Shown here one piece after another: positions 43,743 through 52,433 of a DNA stretch of 64,000 nt. Numbering within the stretch: position 1 is the first letter of the stretch; each line of letters begins with the position of its first letter. This stretch comes from Lysobacterales bacterium (GTDB lineage: Bacteria > Pseudomonadota > Gammaproteobacteria > Xanthomonadales > SZUA-38). The stretch is from contig JANQOZ010000017.1 in the NCBI GenBank assembly GCA_028285525.1, positions 1-64,000 of the forward strand. The letters run 5' to 3'. A program made the translations under genes and the position numbers. The notes beneath the pieces were generated by a model that was not told the DNA's origin, did not search any database, and was given only the letters and a program-made list of their open reading frames with translations.

Positions 43743-44614
43743 GGGTGCTGCTCCAGCAGGCGCTGAGCCTCGCTCGCCTGGTCCGCCGAGAGACCGGGCT
43801 GTCGGGCGAGCAGCGCGACGGCCTGTCGCGCAAAAGGCTCCACGGGCCCGGCGTCGGCCAGCTGCTGCCGCCACACGCCGAGCGCCTTCGGAACGCCCAG
43901 GAGAGACGCGAGCTTCAGGGATAGCGCGGCCTGTTCACCCAGCGTCCAGCCCTGGCTGGCGCTCAGGAGGAGTTGTTCGTCTCCGGTCTGTTCGACCACC
44001 GCGAGCGTCAGTGTCGCCAGCGAGGGATCGGCCACCAGTTGGGCCTTGAGTTCCGGGTGCTGAAGTGTCGTTTGCGGCAGCTCGCGCAGGCCCGCCGCAG
44101 CGCCGCGGATCGCCGCCTGCCGCGCCGGCGCATCTGATATCTTCTTGAGCTCGTCGAGCGCCTGCCAGGCGCCCGACTGGCCGGCCTCAGTCACGCGATC
44201 CCGCCAGTGCCGCCAGGTCCAGGCGTTGCGGGTGCCCTCGGCGACCGCGCGCAGACCGTTGGGGTCGTGCAGCACCGCGGCGCGTTCGGGATGCGGTGCC
44301 AGCACCATCGCCGGCGCTGCGATCACAAAATCGACCAGCCAGCGGCCGGCCGGTGTCGGCGGCTGACCTCGCAGCTTGACCAGCGTTTGGCGCAAGGCTC
44401 CGGCCAGCGCCTGCGGCTGGCGATTGCGCTCCAGCAGTTCTCTGACCTCGCGCTCGAACGCTGCGGGCGGCTGCGTCAGCGCTCGCTGGGCCAGCTCCTC
44501 GGCCAGCGGCTTAGATGCCGCCTGCTGAGCCGCAGCCGGGGAAACCAGCGTTAACGCGAGCGCCGCAACCGGCAGCCAGCAAAGGAACGCTGCCGGCAGT
44601 CTGATCGGGACCAT
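43739..44614 (-). CDS. Secreted helical repeat protein, unknown function
   Basis: Encodes 291 residues. Signal peptide about 1-27 (ALALTLVSPAAAQ). The rest is almost wholly alpha-helical and Leu/Ala/Gln-rich, suggesting HEAT- or TPR-like solenoid repeats, but no single family is clear. Its stop overlaps the carboxypeptidase start by 4 bp (ATGA), so the two products may act together. Confidence 0.6.
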   Translation of the reverse strand: MVPIRLPAAFLCWLPVAALALTLVSPAAAQQAASKPLAEELAQRALTQPPAAFEREVRELLERNRQPQALAGALRQTLVKLRGQPPTPAGRWLVDFVIAAPAMVLAPHPERAAVLHDPNGLRAVAEGTRNAWTWRHWRDRVTEAGQSGAWQALDELKKISDAPARQAAIRGAAAGLRELPQTTLQHPELKAQLVADPSLATLTLAVVEQTGDEQLLLSASQGWTLGEQAALSLKLASLLGVPKALGVWRQQLADAGPVEPFARQAVALLARQPGLSADQASEAQRLLEQHP

Positions 44615-44707
44615 TCGGTAGATGCCTGTCCTTGACGTTGCAGCAATCTACGAAAACTGCGGTGCTAAAGCTAGTGTCAGGACATCCACACTCCATCAAC
44701 GGTCCGC

Positions 44708-45094
44708 TCAGGGCCGGGCGTTCTCCGCAATAATCAGATCCAGCTGCTCGAGCGCCTTTTCGGCGTCGCCGGTTTCCTTGTAAATGTCTCGCAGCTTGAA
44801 CCGAACCAGGTTGCGAACCACCCGATCGTTTTCGTAGCTCTCGAGAATGCGGCTGAGGTGCCGGACCGCGCTGGGTGCGTCGCGCCGCTGTTCGTACACC
44901 TCGAAGATGCCCTCGATAGCGAGGAAGATCGCCGCTTCGCGTCGCTCGGCGGTGTCCACTACCTTATCGGCGAGGCTGAGGTAGTCGTTCATCAGGGTGA
45001 CAAATTGAGCCGCATTGGCGTCCTGCGCGTTCGCTGGCGTCAGCCAGAGGCTCGCCAGCAAGGCGACGGTTGTCAGAGCTGTACGTTGAATCAT
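44708..45094 (-). CDS. Small periplasmic protein in the ECF sigma operon
   Basis: Encodes 128 residues. Signal peptide MIQRTALTTVALLASLWLTPANA. The mature chain is helical and acidic with TPR-like spacing (RHLSRILESYENDRVVRNL, KETGDAEKALEQLDLI). The start codon overlaps the sigma factor stop as ATGA, which ties it to that operon. Function is unknown. Confidence 0.6.
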   Translation of the reverse strand: MIQRTALTTVALLASLWLTPANAQDANAAQFVTLMNDYLSLADKVVDTAERREAAIFLAIEGIFEVYEQRRDAPSAVRHLSRILESYENDRVVRNLVRFKLRDIYKETGDAEKALEQLDLIIAENARP

Positions 45095-45663
45095 GAGACG
45101 TTCTCCTTCAGGTCAGTGTGAGATTGGGTTGATGGAATGAAAAAGTGTTTTCTTAGCTGTTTGAGGGCGCGGGATCGATGGGTCTTTACCGATCCGCCGC
45201 TGATGCCCAGGGCCTGGGCCGTCTCGTCGTTGCTCAGACCCTCCAGCTCTCGGTAGATGATGACGTCGCGCTGGCGTTCAGGGAGGCGCGCCAGCGCCGC
45301 GGCAAGCGTTCGCAGCAGGGTTGCGTCTTCACCGGCCGTGGGCTCCTGGGTAAGGCTGGGCGCCTCCTGGTGGTGATCCTCCAGCATCACCTCCCGGCGG
45401 AGGCGGCGGCGCTGATCCCGGGCCAGATTGGCGGCAATCCGGAACAGGAAGGTCGTGAACTTCGCGGCCTTAAAAAACGGCTTGCGCCGAGTCGCCACCC
45501 GCAGGAACACCTCCTGGGTCAGATCCTCTGCCGTGGCGTGACTGCCCGTCTGGGAGAGCAGCACGCGAAAGACAAAGTCCCGGTGGCGACGAAACAGCAC
45601 GTCCATGGCTTCGGAGTCGGCCCGGCTGGCCAGATCCCAGTCATCGTCGGCGTTGACGGTCAA
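45091..45663 (-). CDS. ECF RNA polymerase sigma factor
   Basis: Encodes 190 residues. Region 2 contains FRRHRDFVFRVLL, DLTQEVFLRVATR and KFTTFLFRIAANLARDQ, and region 4 contains LPERQRDVIIYRELEGLSNDETAQ and ISGGSVKTHRSRALKQLR. These are ECF hallmarks. The upstream gene encodes a membrane protein with a short N-terminal cytoplasmic part that could act as an anti-sigma. The downstream gene overlaps it by 4 bp. Confidence 0.93.
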   Translation of the reverse strand: MTVNADDDWDLASRADSEAMDVLFRRHRDFVFRVLLSQTGSHATAEDLTQEVFLRVATRRKPFFKAAKFTTFLFRIAANLARDQRRRLRREVMLEDHHQEAPSLTQEPTAGEDATLLRTLAAALARLPERQRDVIIYRELEGLSNDETAQALGISGGSVKTHRSRALKQLRKHFFIPSTQSHTDLKENVS

Positions 45664-45677
45664 CGGTTCTGCCGGGC

Positions 45678-46061
45678 TCAGCCGATGGGTCCGTCGAACG
45701 GGCGCGGGACGCTGGCGTCACTGCGGTCTGCGGCAAAGCCGCTCTGCCGGGCAGGGCGGGGCGGCAGCCGGGTCAGCGTCAGGGCGCCGCCTCCCGTTGA
45801 GCCCTCCGCAGGCAAAGCCTCTCGGGCCTGTTTCAGCGCGCTGTAGGCGCTGGGGCTTGGCCTGTAGTCCTTCCCGAACGTGGTGTCGGAGGCCAGCCGC
45901 GGCAGCATGACCGCCACCAGCAGCGCCGCCAGCCCCGCGCCGGCAAACAGCAGGGGTGGTCCGCGAAAGCTGCGTCTGGGCTCAGGCCACGACGGCGTTG
46001 GGCCGGCATAGCGCTGCTGCTGGAGGACGTTGACGGCTTGGCGAAGTTCGGGTGCATTCAT
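45678..46061 (-). CDS. Single-pass membrane protein, putative anti-sigma partner
   Basis: Encodes 127 residues from the ATG at 46061 (MNAPELRQAVNVLQQQRY); the longer upstream frame lacks support. A transmembrane helix lies at about residues 41-60 (LFAGAGLAALLVAVMLP), with a cytoplasmic helical start and an extracytoplasmic tail. It sits 14 bp ahead of the ECF sigma gene. The position and topology suit an anti-sigma factor, but no known anti-sigma domain is seen. Confidence 0.55.
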   Translation of the reverse strand: MNAPELRQAVNVLQQQRYAGPTPSWPEPRRSFRGPPLLFAGAGLAALLVAVMLPRLASDTTFGKDYRPSPSAYSALKQAREALPAEGSTGGGALTLTRLPPRPARQSGFAADRSDASVPRPFDGPIG

Positions 46062-46196
46062 GGTGGTTTCTCGGGTTTGCGCTACGTTAATGCATATGGC
46101 GCAGTTTTGGTTGACGCGAAAACGGCACGGTCCCGGCGTTGCCACCGCGTCGCCGACCTACGATACTTGCGGTAGAGAAACGAGAGGGTCAAACCT

Positions 46197-47717
46197 ATGC
46201 GTTGGTTTATTGTTTTGCTCGGACTGGTGCTGGCCGGCAGCGGTGTCGCCCAGATCGATCTGCGGCTGACGGAAGTTGTCCAGCTCAGCAACGTGGTGGA
46301 TATCCGTCATGCCGGTGACAACAGTCAGCGGCTTTTCCTGGTCGACAAACGCGGCGAGATTCGCATCCTGAGCGATGGTGCGCTGCTCGATACCCCGTTT
46401 CTGGACATCGACGAGCGGGTCGGCGTGACGTTTAACGAGCAGGGTCTGCTGAGCCTCGCCTTTGCGCCCGACTACGCGGACTCCGGGCTTTTCTACGCTT
46501 ACTACACCGACAACCTGGGCAGTACGGTCCTGTCGCGATTTCGGGTGACCACCGACCCCAACGTGGCCGACCCAGACTCGGAAGAGATCCTGCTCACCAT
46601 GATTCAGCCCGACGTCAACCACAACGGCGGCAGGCTGGCGTTTGGGCCCGACGGCTTTCTTTACCTGAGCGTGGGTGACGGCGGCGGCGCGAACGATCAG
46701 TACAACAACGGCCAGGATACCAGCACGCTGCTGGGGACGATTCTACGGCTCGACGTCAGTCAGCCCGGCGGCTATCAGATTCCGGCCGGCAATCCGTTCC
46801 TCAACGACGCGGGCGCCCGCAACGAAATCTGGGCTTACGGCCTGCGAAACCCCTGGCGCATCACCTTCGATGACGCCACTGGCGATCTCTTCATCGCCGA
46901 CGTCGGTCAAAACGCCATCGAGGAAATCAACGTCCAGCCGGCGGCATCCGCCGGCGGCGAGAACTACGGCTGGCCGCTGTTTGAGGGCGGCAGCGGCGGA
47001 GACCCCAGCCTGACGTTCCCGGTATTTGACTATGAGCACGGCAACGGCGAGTGTTCGGTGACCGGCGGTGAGATCTATCGAGGCACGGCGTATCCGGCGC
47101 TGCAGGGCCGCTACATCTACGGCGACTTCTGCAGCGGCCGGATCTGGTCCCTGAGGCAGGTGGACGGGCAGTGGGAAAACGAGCTGCTGCTGGACACGGG
47201 CACCATCGGCAACATCCTGACGTTCGGCGAAGACCAGCGGGGCAACATCTACGTGTCGGCCTCGCGGGATCTACGGGGCCGGATTTTTCTGATCAGCGAC
47301 GGCGACGTTGTTGAAGGTGGGGGCCTGCCCTGGGACGGGAGTCTGTCGGGCACCTACACCGTCGAAGGCCTCAACGATCAGGGATTTTTTGTCACCATCG
47401 GGAACAACGCTTCGGGCAGCTTCCTGTTCATCGCCTGGTTTACCTTCGATGAAGCCGGCGAGCCGTTGTGGCTGGTCGGGGTCAGCTTCTTCGACGCGGG
47501 GCAGACCGAGGTCACGCTCAACATGGAGCGAGTGTCGGGGCTGCCGTTCCTCGACTTCTCCGACAACTCAGGGACCCGCGAGTCTTACGGGGATATGACC
47601 TTCCGTGCTCCGGAGTGTGGACAGCTGCAGGCGGACTACGACTTCGGCACCCGCGGCAGCGGCACGCTCGACCTGGCGCTGCTGACCAACATCGAAGGCC
47701 GCGACTGCGGAGGCTGA
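46197..47717 (+). CDS. Secreted PQQ-type sugar dehydrogenase with C-terminal GEGF-like domain
   Basis: Encodes 506 residues. Signal peptide about 1-19. The six-bladed propeller of the soluble glucose/sorbosone dehydrogenase family is clear: LLSLAFAPDYADSGLFYAYY, NHNGGRLAFGPDGFLYLSVG, WAYGLRNPWRITFD and YGDFCSGRIWSL. It should oxidise an aldose with PQQ as cofactor. The last 120 residues (GTYTVEGLNDQGFFVTIG) are a divergent copy of the GEGF module found in two other secreted enzymes here. It is divergent from the ECF operon. Confidence 0.9.
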   Translation: MRWFIVLLGLVLAGSGVAQIDLRLTEVVQLSNVVDIRHAGDNSQRLFLVDKRGEIRILSDGALLDTPFLDIDERVGVTFNEQGLLSLAFAPDYADSGLFYAYYTDNLGSTVLSRFRVTTDPNVADPDSEEILLTMIQPDVNHNGGRLAFGPDGFLYLSVGDGGGANDQYNNGQDTSTLLGTILRLDVSQPGGYQIPAGNPFLNDAGARNEIWAYGLRNPWRITFDDATGDLFIADVGQNAIEEINVQPAASAGGENYGWPLFEGGSGGDPSLTFPVFDYEHGNGECSVTGGEIYRGTAYPALQGRYIYGDFCSGRIWSLRQVDGQWENELLLDTGTIGNILTFGEDQRGNIYVSASRDLRGRIFLISDGDVVEGGGLPWDGSLSGTYTVEGLNDQGFFVTIGNNASGSFLFIAWFTFDEAGEPLWLVGVSFFDAGQTEVTLNMERVSGLPFLDFSDNSGTRESYGDMTFRAPECGQLQADYDFGTRGSGTLDLALLTNIEGRDCGG

Positions 47718-47806
47718 CGCGGTCGCGGCAAGCTCCTGGCGCCGGTCGATGCTCGAGTTCGGCGCTGCGGGTATCATTGGGGCGAACAACCAGGAAGGAA
47801 CGCCTC

Positions 47807-49963
47807 ATGAGATGGTCACTGGGTTTGGCGGCGGCACTCGCTGCTGCGGCGCTGTGCGGCTGTAAGAAATCGTCTGAACCTCAGGCCGGGTCGTCGATGA
47901 CCGGCCCGCCGGAACGTCGCGCCATGACGGACGTCCCGCATGTCGCATGGCTGAGCCGCGAGCTGCCGCCCGAGACGATTGGCTACTTTCGCCTGCCGCT
48001 TCTCTGGGACGGTCTGTCCGAGCCCGGCGGTGATGCCCTCAACAACGTTAAGGCAAGCGAGGCGCACCAGGCTCAGCTGGCCAAGATTCGTCAGGGTCTT
48101 GCCGACAACATCTGGAACCAGCTCCCCGCTGTGGCCGTCGCGCCGGTGAAGTTTGTCTTCAACGCCATCGACTCTCCGCTGGAGATTGCGGCCACGCTGC
48201 CGCCGGACGGCTCGCTGGCGCCTAACTTTCTGATCGGCGCAAGCCTTGAGCTGGCGCCCGACCAGACGTTCCCCGAGCTCCTCGACGAACTGCTGGGGCT
48301 GCATCCGCAGCTGCGGCGTCTTTCGCCCGAGGACGACCAGGGTGTGTCGACGATTCTTGCTGGGCCGCTGCCGGTTTACGTTCACTTTGATGCGGGAGAA
48401 AAACGACTGCGGATGTTCACCGGTGCGTCCGCCACGGCGCAATACTTCCGCGAGAGGCTTGCCGCGGAGCCGACCGACAACCCGGTCCACCGCTGGGAGC
48501 AGCCGCGCGACCAGAGCGGACGCGGCCTGTCGCTGTGGATGGACATCGCGCGTCTGTGGCCGCAGTTAAGCCCGATGCTGCCGGCCGAGGAGCGAGGCCG
48601 GCTGGACGCGCTGGGCATCAGCGCCATGGAGGCTGTTCATCTGGCCAGCGTGGCCCGGGACGGGCACGGCCAGCTGCTGCTCGAGGTGAAGATGCCCGAA
48701 GTGGGGTTTCGCCGGGTACTACCCAGGCCCTCAGCGAAGGTGGGCCTCAAGTCGGCCGGACCACCCGATCTGATGATGCGGATGGCGCTGCCGACGACCG
48801 ACGACCTGGCGGCCGCGATGGCGCTGTTTCGCTCCCAGCTCCCCGATCCGACGGAGTTTGATAACGCCATGACGGAGGTGAACGCAGCACTGACGCAGCT
48901 TCTTGGGGCTGATCCGAGCCTGCTGCTGCAGGCGCTGGGGCCGCAGTACGTTTACGTGAGCGACCAGTCCGGCGTCTGGGGTGGATACCAGGTGCGCGAT
49001 CAGGGCGCGATGGATCAGCTGCTGACGGCGCTGCAGAGCACGTCGGGCAACGAAATCGAGAAGCGCACGATGGGCGGTGCGAACATTTCCCACCTCAAGC
49101 TCCCGACCTCTTTTCCCTTCGACGAGGAAGAGCTTGCGGCGGAGGACGTACCGCCGCCGGTCAAGCTGGCGCTGGAAGTTACCGACCGGATTTCTGCCCA
49201 CCTGTTCTGGCAGGACGAGGGCGACTACATGGTGGCAGCTTCCGTTCCCCAGGTGCTGATGTCGCGCGGCAACCTCGGCGCGGCCTACGACGTCGACCGC
49301 TGGCTGACCGAGTCGGTCGGCGTCGACCCGGAGCAGTCGGTCTTTTTGCTGGCCAAGCGCAACGCCTACGGTGCGCGCGACGCCTACCATTTTTATCTGG
49401 AGCTGCTGATGGTGCTGGCGGATCTGGCGGACGTGTCGGTGGACCCGTTCGAGCTTCCCACCTGGCAGGATGCCGGCCCGGGTGATCCGGGCGGCGTTGC
49501 GCTGGGGCTCGATTCCAGCGCGGAGAGCCTGACGCTGCATCTGACCTACCAGTCCTCACCGCTGGAGGTCGTGGGCGGCGGCAACGCCATGCTGATCGCC
49601 GCAGGCCTAGGGGTTGTGAGCGCTGTGGCGGTTCCCGCCTATCAGGACTACCAGACGCGGGCCCAGGTCTCCGCCGCGATGATCGCCGTTGGGTCGCAGC
49701 AGATGGCGGTTGAAATGCACTACCTCGAGGAGGGGCGCTTCCCCGACAGCCTCGACAACGAGCCGCAGCTGTCGGGTTCTGAGGTGGCCTACAACGCGGA
49801 GACCGGCGCGCTGGTGATCGAATTCGGCGAAGGTGCGCCGGGAGCGCTGGCCTTCGGTTCGCTGGAGTTTCTGCCGAGCGTGGACGAAAGCGGCGACATC
49901 ACCTGGAGCTGCTTCAGCGCGACGCTGCCCGACAAGCTGCTGCCCGCGAGCTGCCGGGAGTAG
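47807..49963 (+). CDS. Lipoprotein with C-terminal type IV pilin-like segment
   Basis: Encodes 718 residues from the ATG at 47807 with a strong AGGAAGGA site. The start MRWSLGLAAALAAAALCGCKK is a lipoprotein signal with CGC as the lipobox region. About 580 residues of unrecognised secreted domain follow. From about 590 the sequence becomes AAGLGVVSAVAVPAYQDYQT and goes on RAQVSAAMIAVGSQQM, very like the N-terminal helix of type IV pilins, then a short pilin-like globular end. The pilin part lacks a leader peptide and Glu5. Function is unknown. Confidence 0.7.
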   Translation: MRWSLGLAAALAAAALCGCKKSSEPQAGSSMTGPPERRAMTDVPHVAWLSRELPPETIGYFRLPLLWDGLSEPGGDALNNVKASEAHQAQLAKIRQGLADNIWNQLPAVAVAPVKFVFNAIDSPLEIAATLPPDGSLAPNFLIGASLELAPDQTFPELLDELLGLHPQLRRLSPEDDQGVSTILAGPLPVYVHFDAGEKRLRMFTGASATAQYFRERLAAEPTDNPVHRWEQPRDQSGRGLSLWMDIARLWPQLSPMLPAEERGRLDALGISAMEAVHLASVARDGHGQLLLEVKMPEVGFRRVLPRPSAKVGLKSAGPPDLMMRMALPTTDDLAAAMALFRSQLPDPTEFDNAMTEVNAALTQLLGADPSLLLQALGPQYVYVSDQSGVWGGYQVRDQGAMDQLLTALQSTSGNEIEKRTMGGANISHLKLPTSFPFDEEELAAEDVPPPVKLALEVTDRISAHLFWQDEGDYMVAASVPQVLMSRGNLGAAYDVDRWLTESVGVDPEQSVFLLAKRNAYGARDAYHFYLELLMVLADLADVSVDPFELPTWQDAGPGDPGGVALGLDSSAESLTLHLTYQSSPLEVVGGGNAMLIAAGLGVVSAVAVPAYQDYQTRAQVSAAMIAVGSQQMAVEMHYLEEGRFPDSLDNEPQLSGSEVAYNAETGALVIEFGEGAPGALAFGSLEFLPSVDESGDITWSCFSATLPDKLLPASCRE

Positions 49964-49984
49964 AGGGCTCGTTACGCGAAGCGC

Positions 49985-50344
49985 CTACCGCTGCTCCAGG
50001 CTGAAGCGAAAGGTTCGGCAGTAGTTCGCGGCGACCGAATCGTTGCCGCGACGGGCCGGCTTGAACGAAGCCTTGCGAACGGCCTTGAGGGTCGGCTTGC
50101 TGAACAGGTCGTTGGAGGACTGCACCACCTGGGGGTTTCTCACGCGGCCGCGCTTGTCCACGGTGAAGCAGGCGACGGTTCGGCCGCTCAGCTCGCGCCG
50201 AATCGCGTTGCGGGGGTAGTCGGGGGTGGGCACCCGAACGGGGACAGGCGGGACGTCGAGCGGGAGATCATCCGCGCCGTTCACGGGCGGCTGGTCTTCT
50301 ACCAGCGCAGCCGACGCCAGCACCAAAATCAGCTCAGGGATCAT
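49985..50344 (-). CDS. TonB C-terminal domain protein
   Basis: Encodes 119 residues. A short hydrophobic start is followed by VPTPDYPRNAIRRELSGRTV, VDKRGRVRNPQVVQSS and LKAVRKASFKPARRG, the TonB C-terminal fold (YP-xA...G-V...D--G-V-...A----F-P). The proline stretch of full TonB is very short. It may be a TonB-like partner for an outer-membrane protein. Its start lies inside the 3' end of the upstream TPR gene. Confidence 0.8.
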   Translation of the reverse strand: MIPELILVLASAALVEDQPPVNGADDLPLDVPPVPVRVPTPDYPRNAIRRELSGRTVACFTVDKRGRVRNPQVVQSSNDLFSKPTLKAVRKASFKPARRGNDSVAANYCRTFRFSLEQR

Positions 50345-50849
50345 CGGACACGGTCACCGTCGGCCGATAGCGCTCCAGGCGCGCGGCGTCCAGCACCCTC
50401 AGGAGCGTTTGGGAGTTGGGGCGGATTCTGAGTCCCGCCTCAACGGCGGCCTCCGCTTCTTCCAGCCGGCCGAGATTCAACAGCACGTTGGCTCGGTTGC
50501 TGTGGGCCCGCCACTGATTGGGCTTGAGCTCCAGCGCAAGGTCGCATTGCTCCAGCGCCAGATCGAAGTGTTCCAGCTTGATGTGACCGGCGCACAGATT
50601 GGAAAAAGCGGCGGACCGCTCGCTGTCGGATTTTGCCATCCGAAGCCCGATTTCGGTGAGGCGCACGCCTTCCGCGTAGTCCCCCGCAAGCAGCGCCATC
50701 GATCCGTCGGCTAAGAAGGTGTTGGTGGGTCCGATGACGGTGCGGCTGCCGGTGCCGCCGGCGGCGCTGATGCCCGCACTCGGCCTCGCGGTGTCGGAGG
50801 CACCGCCCGGCGCCGCCAGGGCGGCAGCAATGAGCGTTACAAACAGCAT
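50334..50849 (-). CDS. Periplasmic TPR protein
   Basis: Encodes 171 residues from the ATG at 50849 (MLFVTLIAAALAA signal). About four TPR-like repeats follow (for example LEQCDLALELKPNQWRAHSN, LGRLEEAEAAVEAGLRIRPN). The frame upstream is open but runs into the membrane protein gene, so this start is preferred. It overlaps the TonB-like gene start by 11 bp, suggesting translational coupling. Confidence 0.7.
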   Translation of the reverse strand: MLFVTLIAAALAAPGGASDTARPSAGISAAGGTGSRTVIGPTNTFLADGSMALLAGDYAEGVRLTEIGLRMAKSDSERSAAFSNLCAGHIKLEHFDLALEQCDLALELKPNQWRAHSNRANVLLNLGRLEEAEAAVEAGLRIRPNSQTLLRVLDAARLERYRPTVTVSDDP

Positions 50850-50902
50850 GAGCCCTGAGTATAGCAGGCCGATGAACTCAACCGTTTCGGGTTTTCCGAG
50901 GG

Positions 50903-51430
50903 TTACGGCGCGGCGGATTCGGGGCAGCGCGGTGCGGCCGGGGAGAAATCGTGCGGCCGACGCAGCCGGTCGAGCGTCATCCACAGGCTGACGATCAGCC
51001 CCCAGCCAAGGCCGATCACCACGCCGGCGTCGGCGATGCCGCGCCACGGCTGCGGAACGAGCTTCAGCAGCAGGACAAGACAGACGATCATGACGCTGAG
51101 CAGCCAGGCGGTGATGACCACCCGCCGGGGCGCCGCAAAAAAACCCATGGCGTAAAACGGTGCGAGCAGGCACTGCAGCGGCGTTCCGCTCTGGCGCAGG
51201 CCGGCCACCCGATCGGCAAAGCGCGGGGAAAATTTCAGCTGAAAGCCTCGGTAGCCTTCGCTGTAGGCCATAAACAGCGCAAAGGCGAGCAGGACCACCC
51301 AGTGGAGCCACGAGAAGGGATACGTAAAGCCCTCAAGCGTGCGCGCGGTCAGCCGCAGCAGCGCAACGCCCAGCAGCAGGGAAAAGCCCGTGATGGCCCA
51401 GACCACGGCCAGGCGCCGGATCAGCGTCAT
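50903..51430 (-). CDS. Four-helix membrane protein, unknown function
   Basis: Encodes 175 residues with transmembrane segments at about 7-27, 40-58, 104-124 and 132-150. The loop YSEGYRGFQLKFSPRFADR is conserved-looking. No family name is known to me. It may be co-transcribed with the TPR and TonB-like genes downstream. Confidence 0.65.
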   Translation of the reverse strand: MTLIRRLAVVWAITGFSLLLGVALLRLTARTLEGFTYPFSWLHWVVLLAFALFMAYSEGYRGFQLKFSPRFADRVAGLRQSGTPLQCLLAPFYAMGFFAAPRRVVITAWLLSVMIVCLVLLLKLVPQPWRGIADAGVVIGLGWGLIVSLWMTLDRLRRPHDFSPAAPRCPESAAP

Positions 51431-51568
51431 GGTTGAACGGGTGACAAATGCATAACAGGAAGCGCATCTTGTCAGGGTCGTCGGTCAGGCTCAAGCGCCC
51501 GCAAGCAAACGGAACGCGTAAGCCCCGACAAGGCGGCTGGGCTGCGCCTGAAAATGCGGCGGATCCGC

Positions 51569-51599
51569 AAAAAAAAGGGCCGGCGAAATTCGCCGGCCC
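51569..51599 (-). terminator. Rho-independent terminator
   Basis: GGGCCGGCG pairs with CGCCGGCCC around a short loop (51577-51599), and eight A residues (51569-51576) give a run of eight U on the minus strand. It lies 24 bp after the stop of the VNG-repeat gene and ends its transcript. Confidence 0.9.
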
Positions 51600-51622
51600 G
51601 GAAAACGCAAACGGTTGGCGCG

Positions 51623-52306
51623 TTACCGCATGTCGCCGCGCTGAACCTCATCGCCGAAGATTTCCCCAACCGTCGCGCTGGGGTGGATCGACAGCTTGAC
51701 CGGTCTTTCGAAATACAGGTCGCCGTGGATGACGGTGTTGGCACCGATCGTGATCTGATTGGGCTTGGACTTCTTGCGGTTCCAGCCCCAGCCTTTCGAC
51801 TTGGTGACCCGCAGGTCGCCAAGGATTTCGCTGCCGACCAGCTCCATGCTGCCGTTGTAGGTCTCAACGTCGCCCTGGACCGTTGTGCCGGTCATATCGA
51901 TGGTGCCGTTCACGGTCTTCACGTCCTGGCCGATCGTGACGCCCTGCTCGGTGCGGATACGCCCGTTCACGCTCTCGACGCCCTGGGTGACGATCACGTC
52001 TGACTCCAGATCAACCGATCCGTTAACGACCTCGATGGCGTTGACGCTTGCACCGCTGCGCAGCTTGACCGAACCGTTGACCGACTCGATGTTTTTTACG
52101 AGCGCGCCGCTGCCGACCCGGATGGCGCCATTGACCGAATCGATATCACCGATCTCGGCGTCGCGGCCGATCTGGACGCTCTTGTTGACGGAGTTGTAGT
52201 CGGAATCTGGCGCCGACACGCCGTCTTCGACTTTGATGTTGGCGCCGAACGCCGCGCCGCAGCTCAGCAGCATGGATACAGTCAGGATTAGGCCGGTGCG
52301 TTTCAT
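51623..52306 (-). CDS. Secreted VNG-repeat beta-helix protein
   Basis: Encodes 227 residues. Signal peptide about 1-21. Residues about 35-170 are six to seven repeats of 18-19 residues, each starting VNG (SVNGAIRVGSG, SVNGSVKLRSG, TVNGTIDMTGT), which should stack as a parallel beta-helix like bactofilin or polymer-forming cytoskeletal domains. A basic loop (SKGWGWNRKKSKPNQ) precedes a final helix turn. It is likely periplasmic. The gene is followed by a strong terminator, so it is a single-gene unit or operon end. Confidence 0.72.
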   Translation of the reverse strand: MKRTGLILTVSMLLSCGAAFGANIKVEDGVSAPDSDYNSVNKSVQIGRDAEIGDIDSVNGAIRVGSGALVKNIESVNGSVKLRSGASVNAIEVVNGSVDLESDVIVTQGVESVNGRIRTEQGVTIGQDVKTVNGTIDMTGTTVQGDVETYNGSMELVGSEILGDLRVTKSKGWGWNRKKSKPNQITIGANTVIHGDLYFERPVKLSIHPSATVGEIFGDEVQRGDMR

Positions 52307-52433
52307 GATCTCTCCCTAGGGCTTTTCTACGAGCAGCAGTTTGCTGCATTTGCGTGGGTTGGACGATCGGGCCGGCAAAAGGGTTTAATTCGCTCCTCCA
52401 ACGCTGAGTGACCACACTAAGGCTTACCTTTCC

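Noticed and set aside
50850..51311. N-terminal extension of the TPR gene to 51311
   Set aside because: It overlaps the four-helix membrane protein gene in another frame and has no coding character; the ATG at 50849 begins a proper signal peptide.
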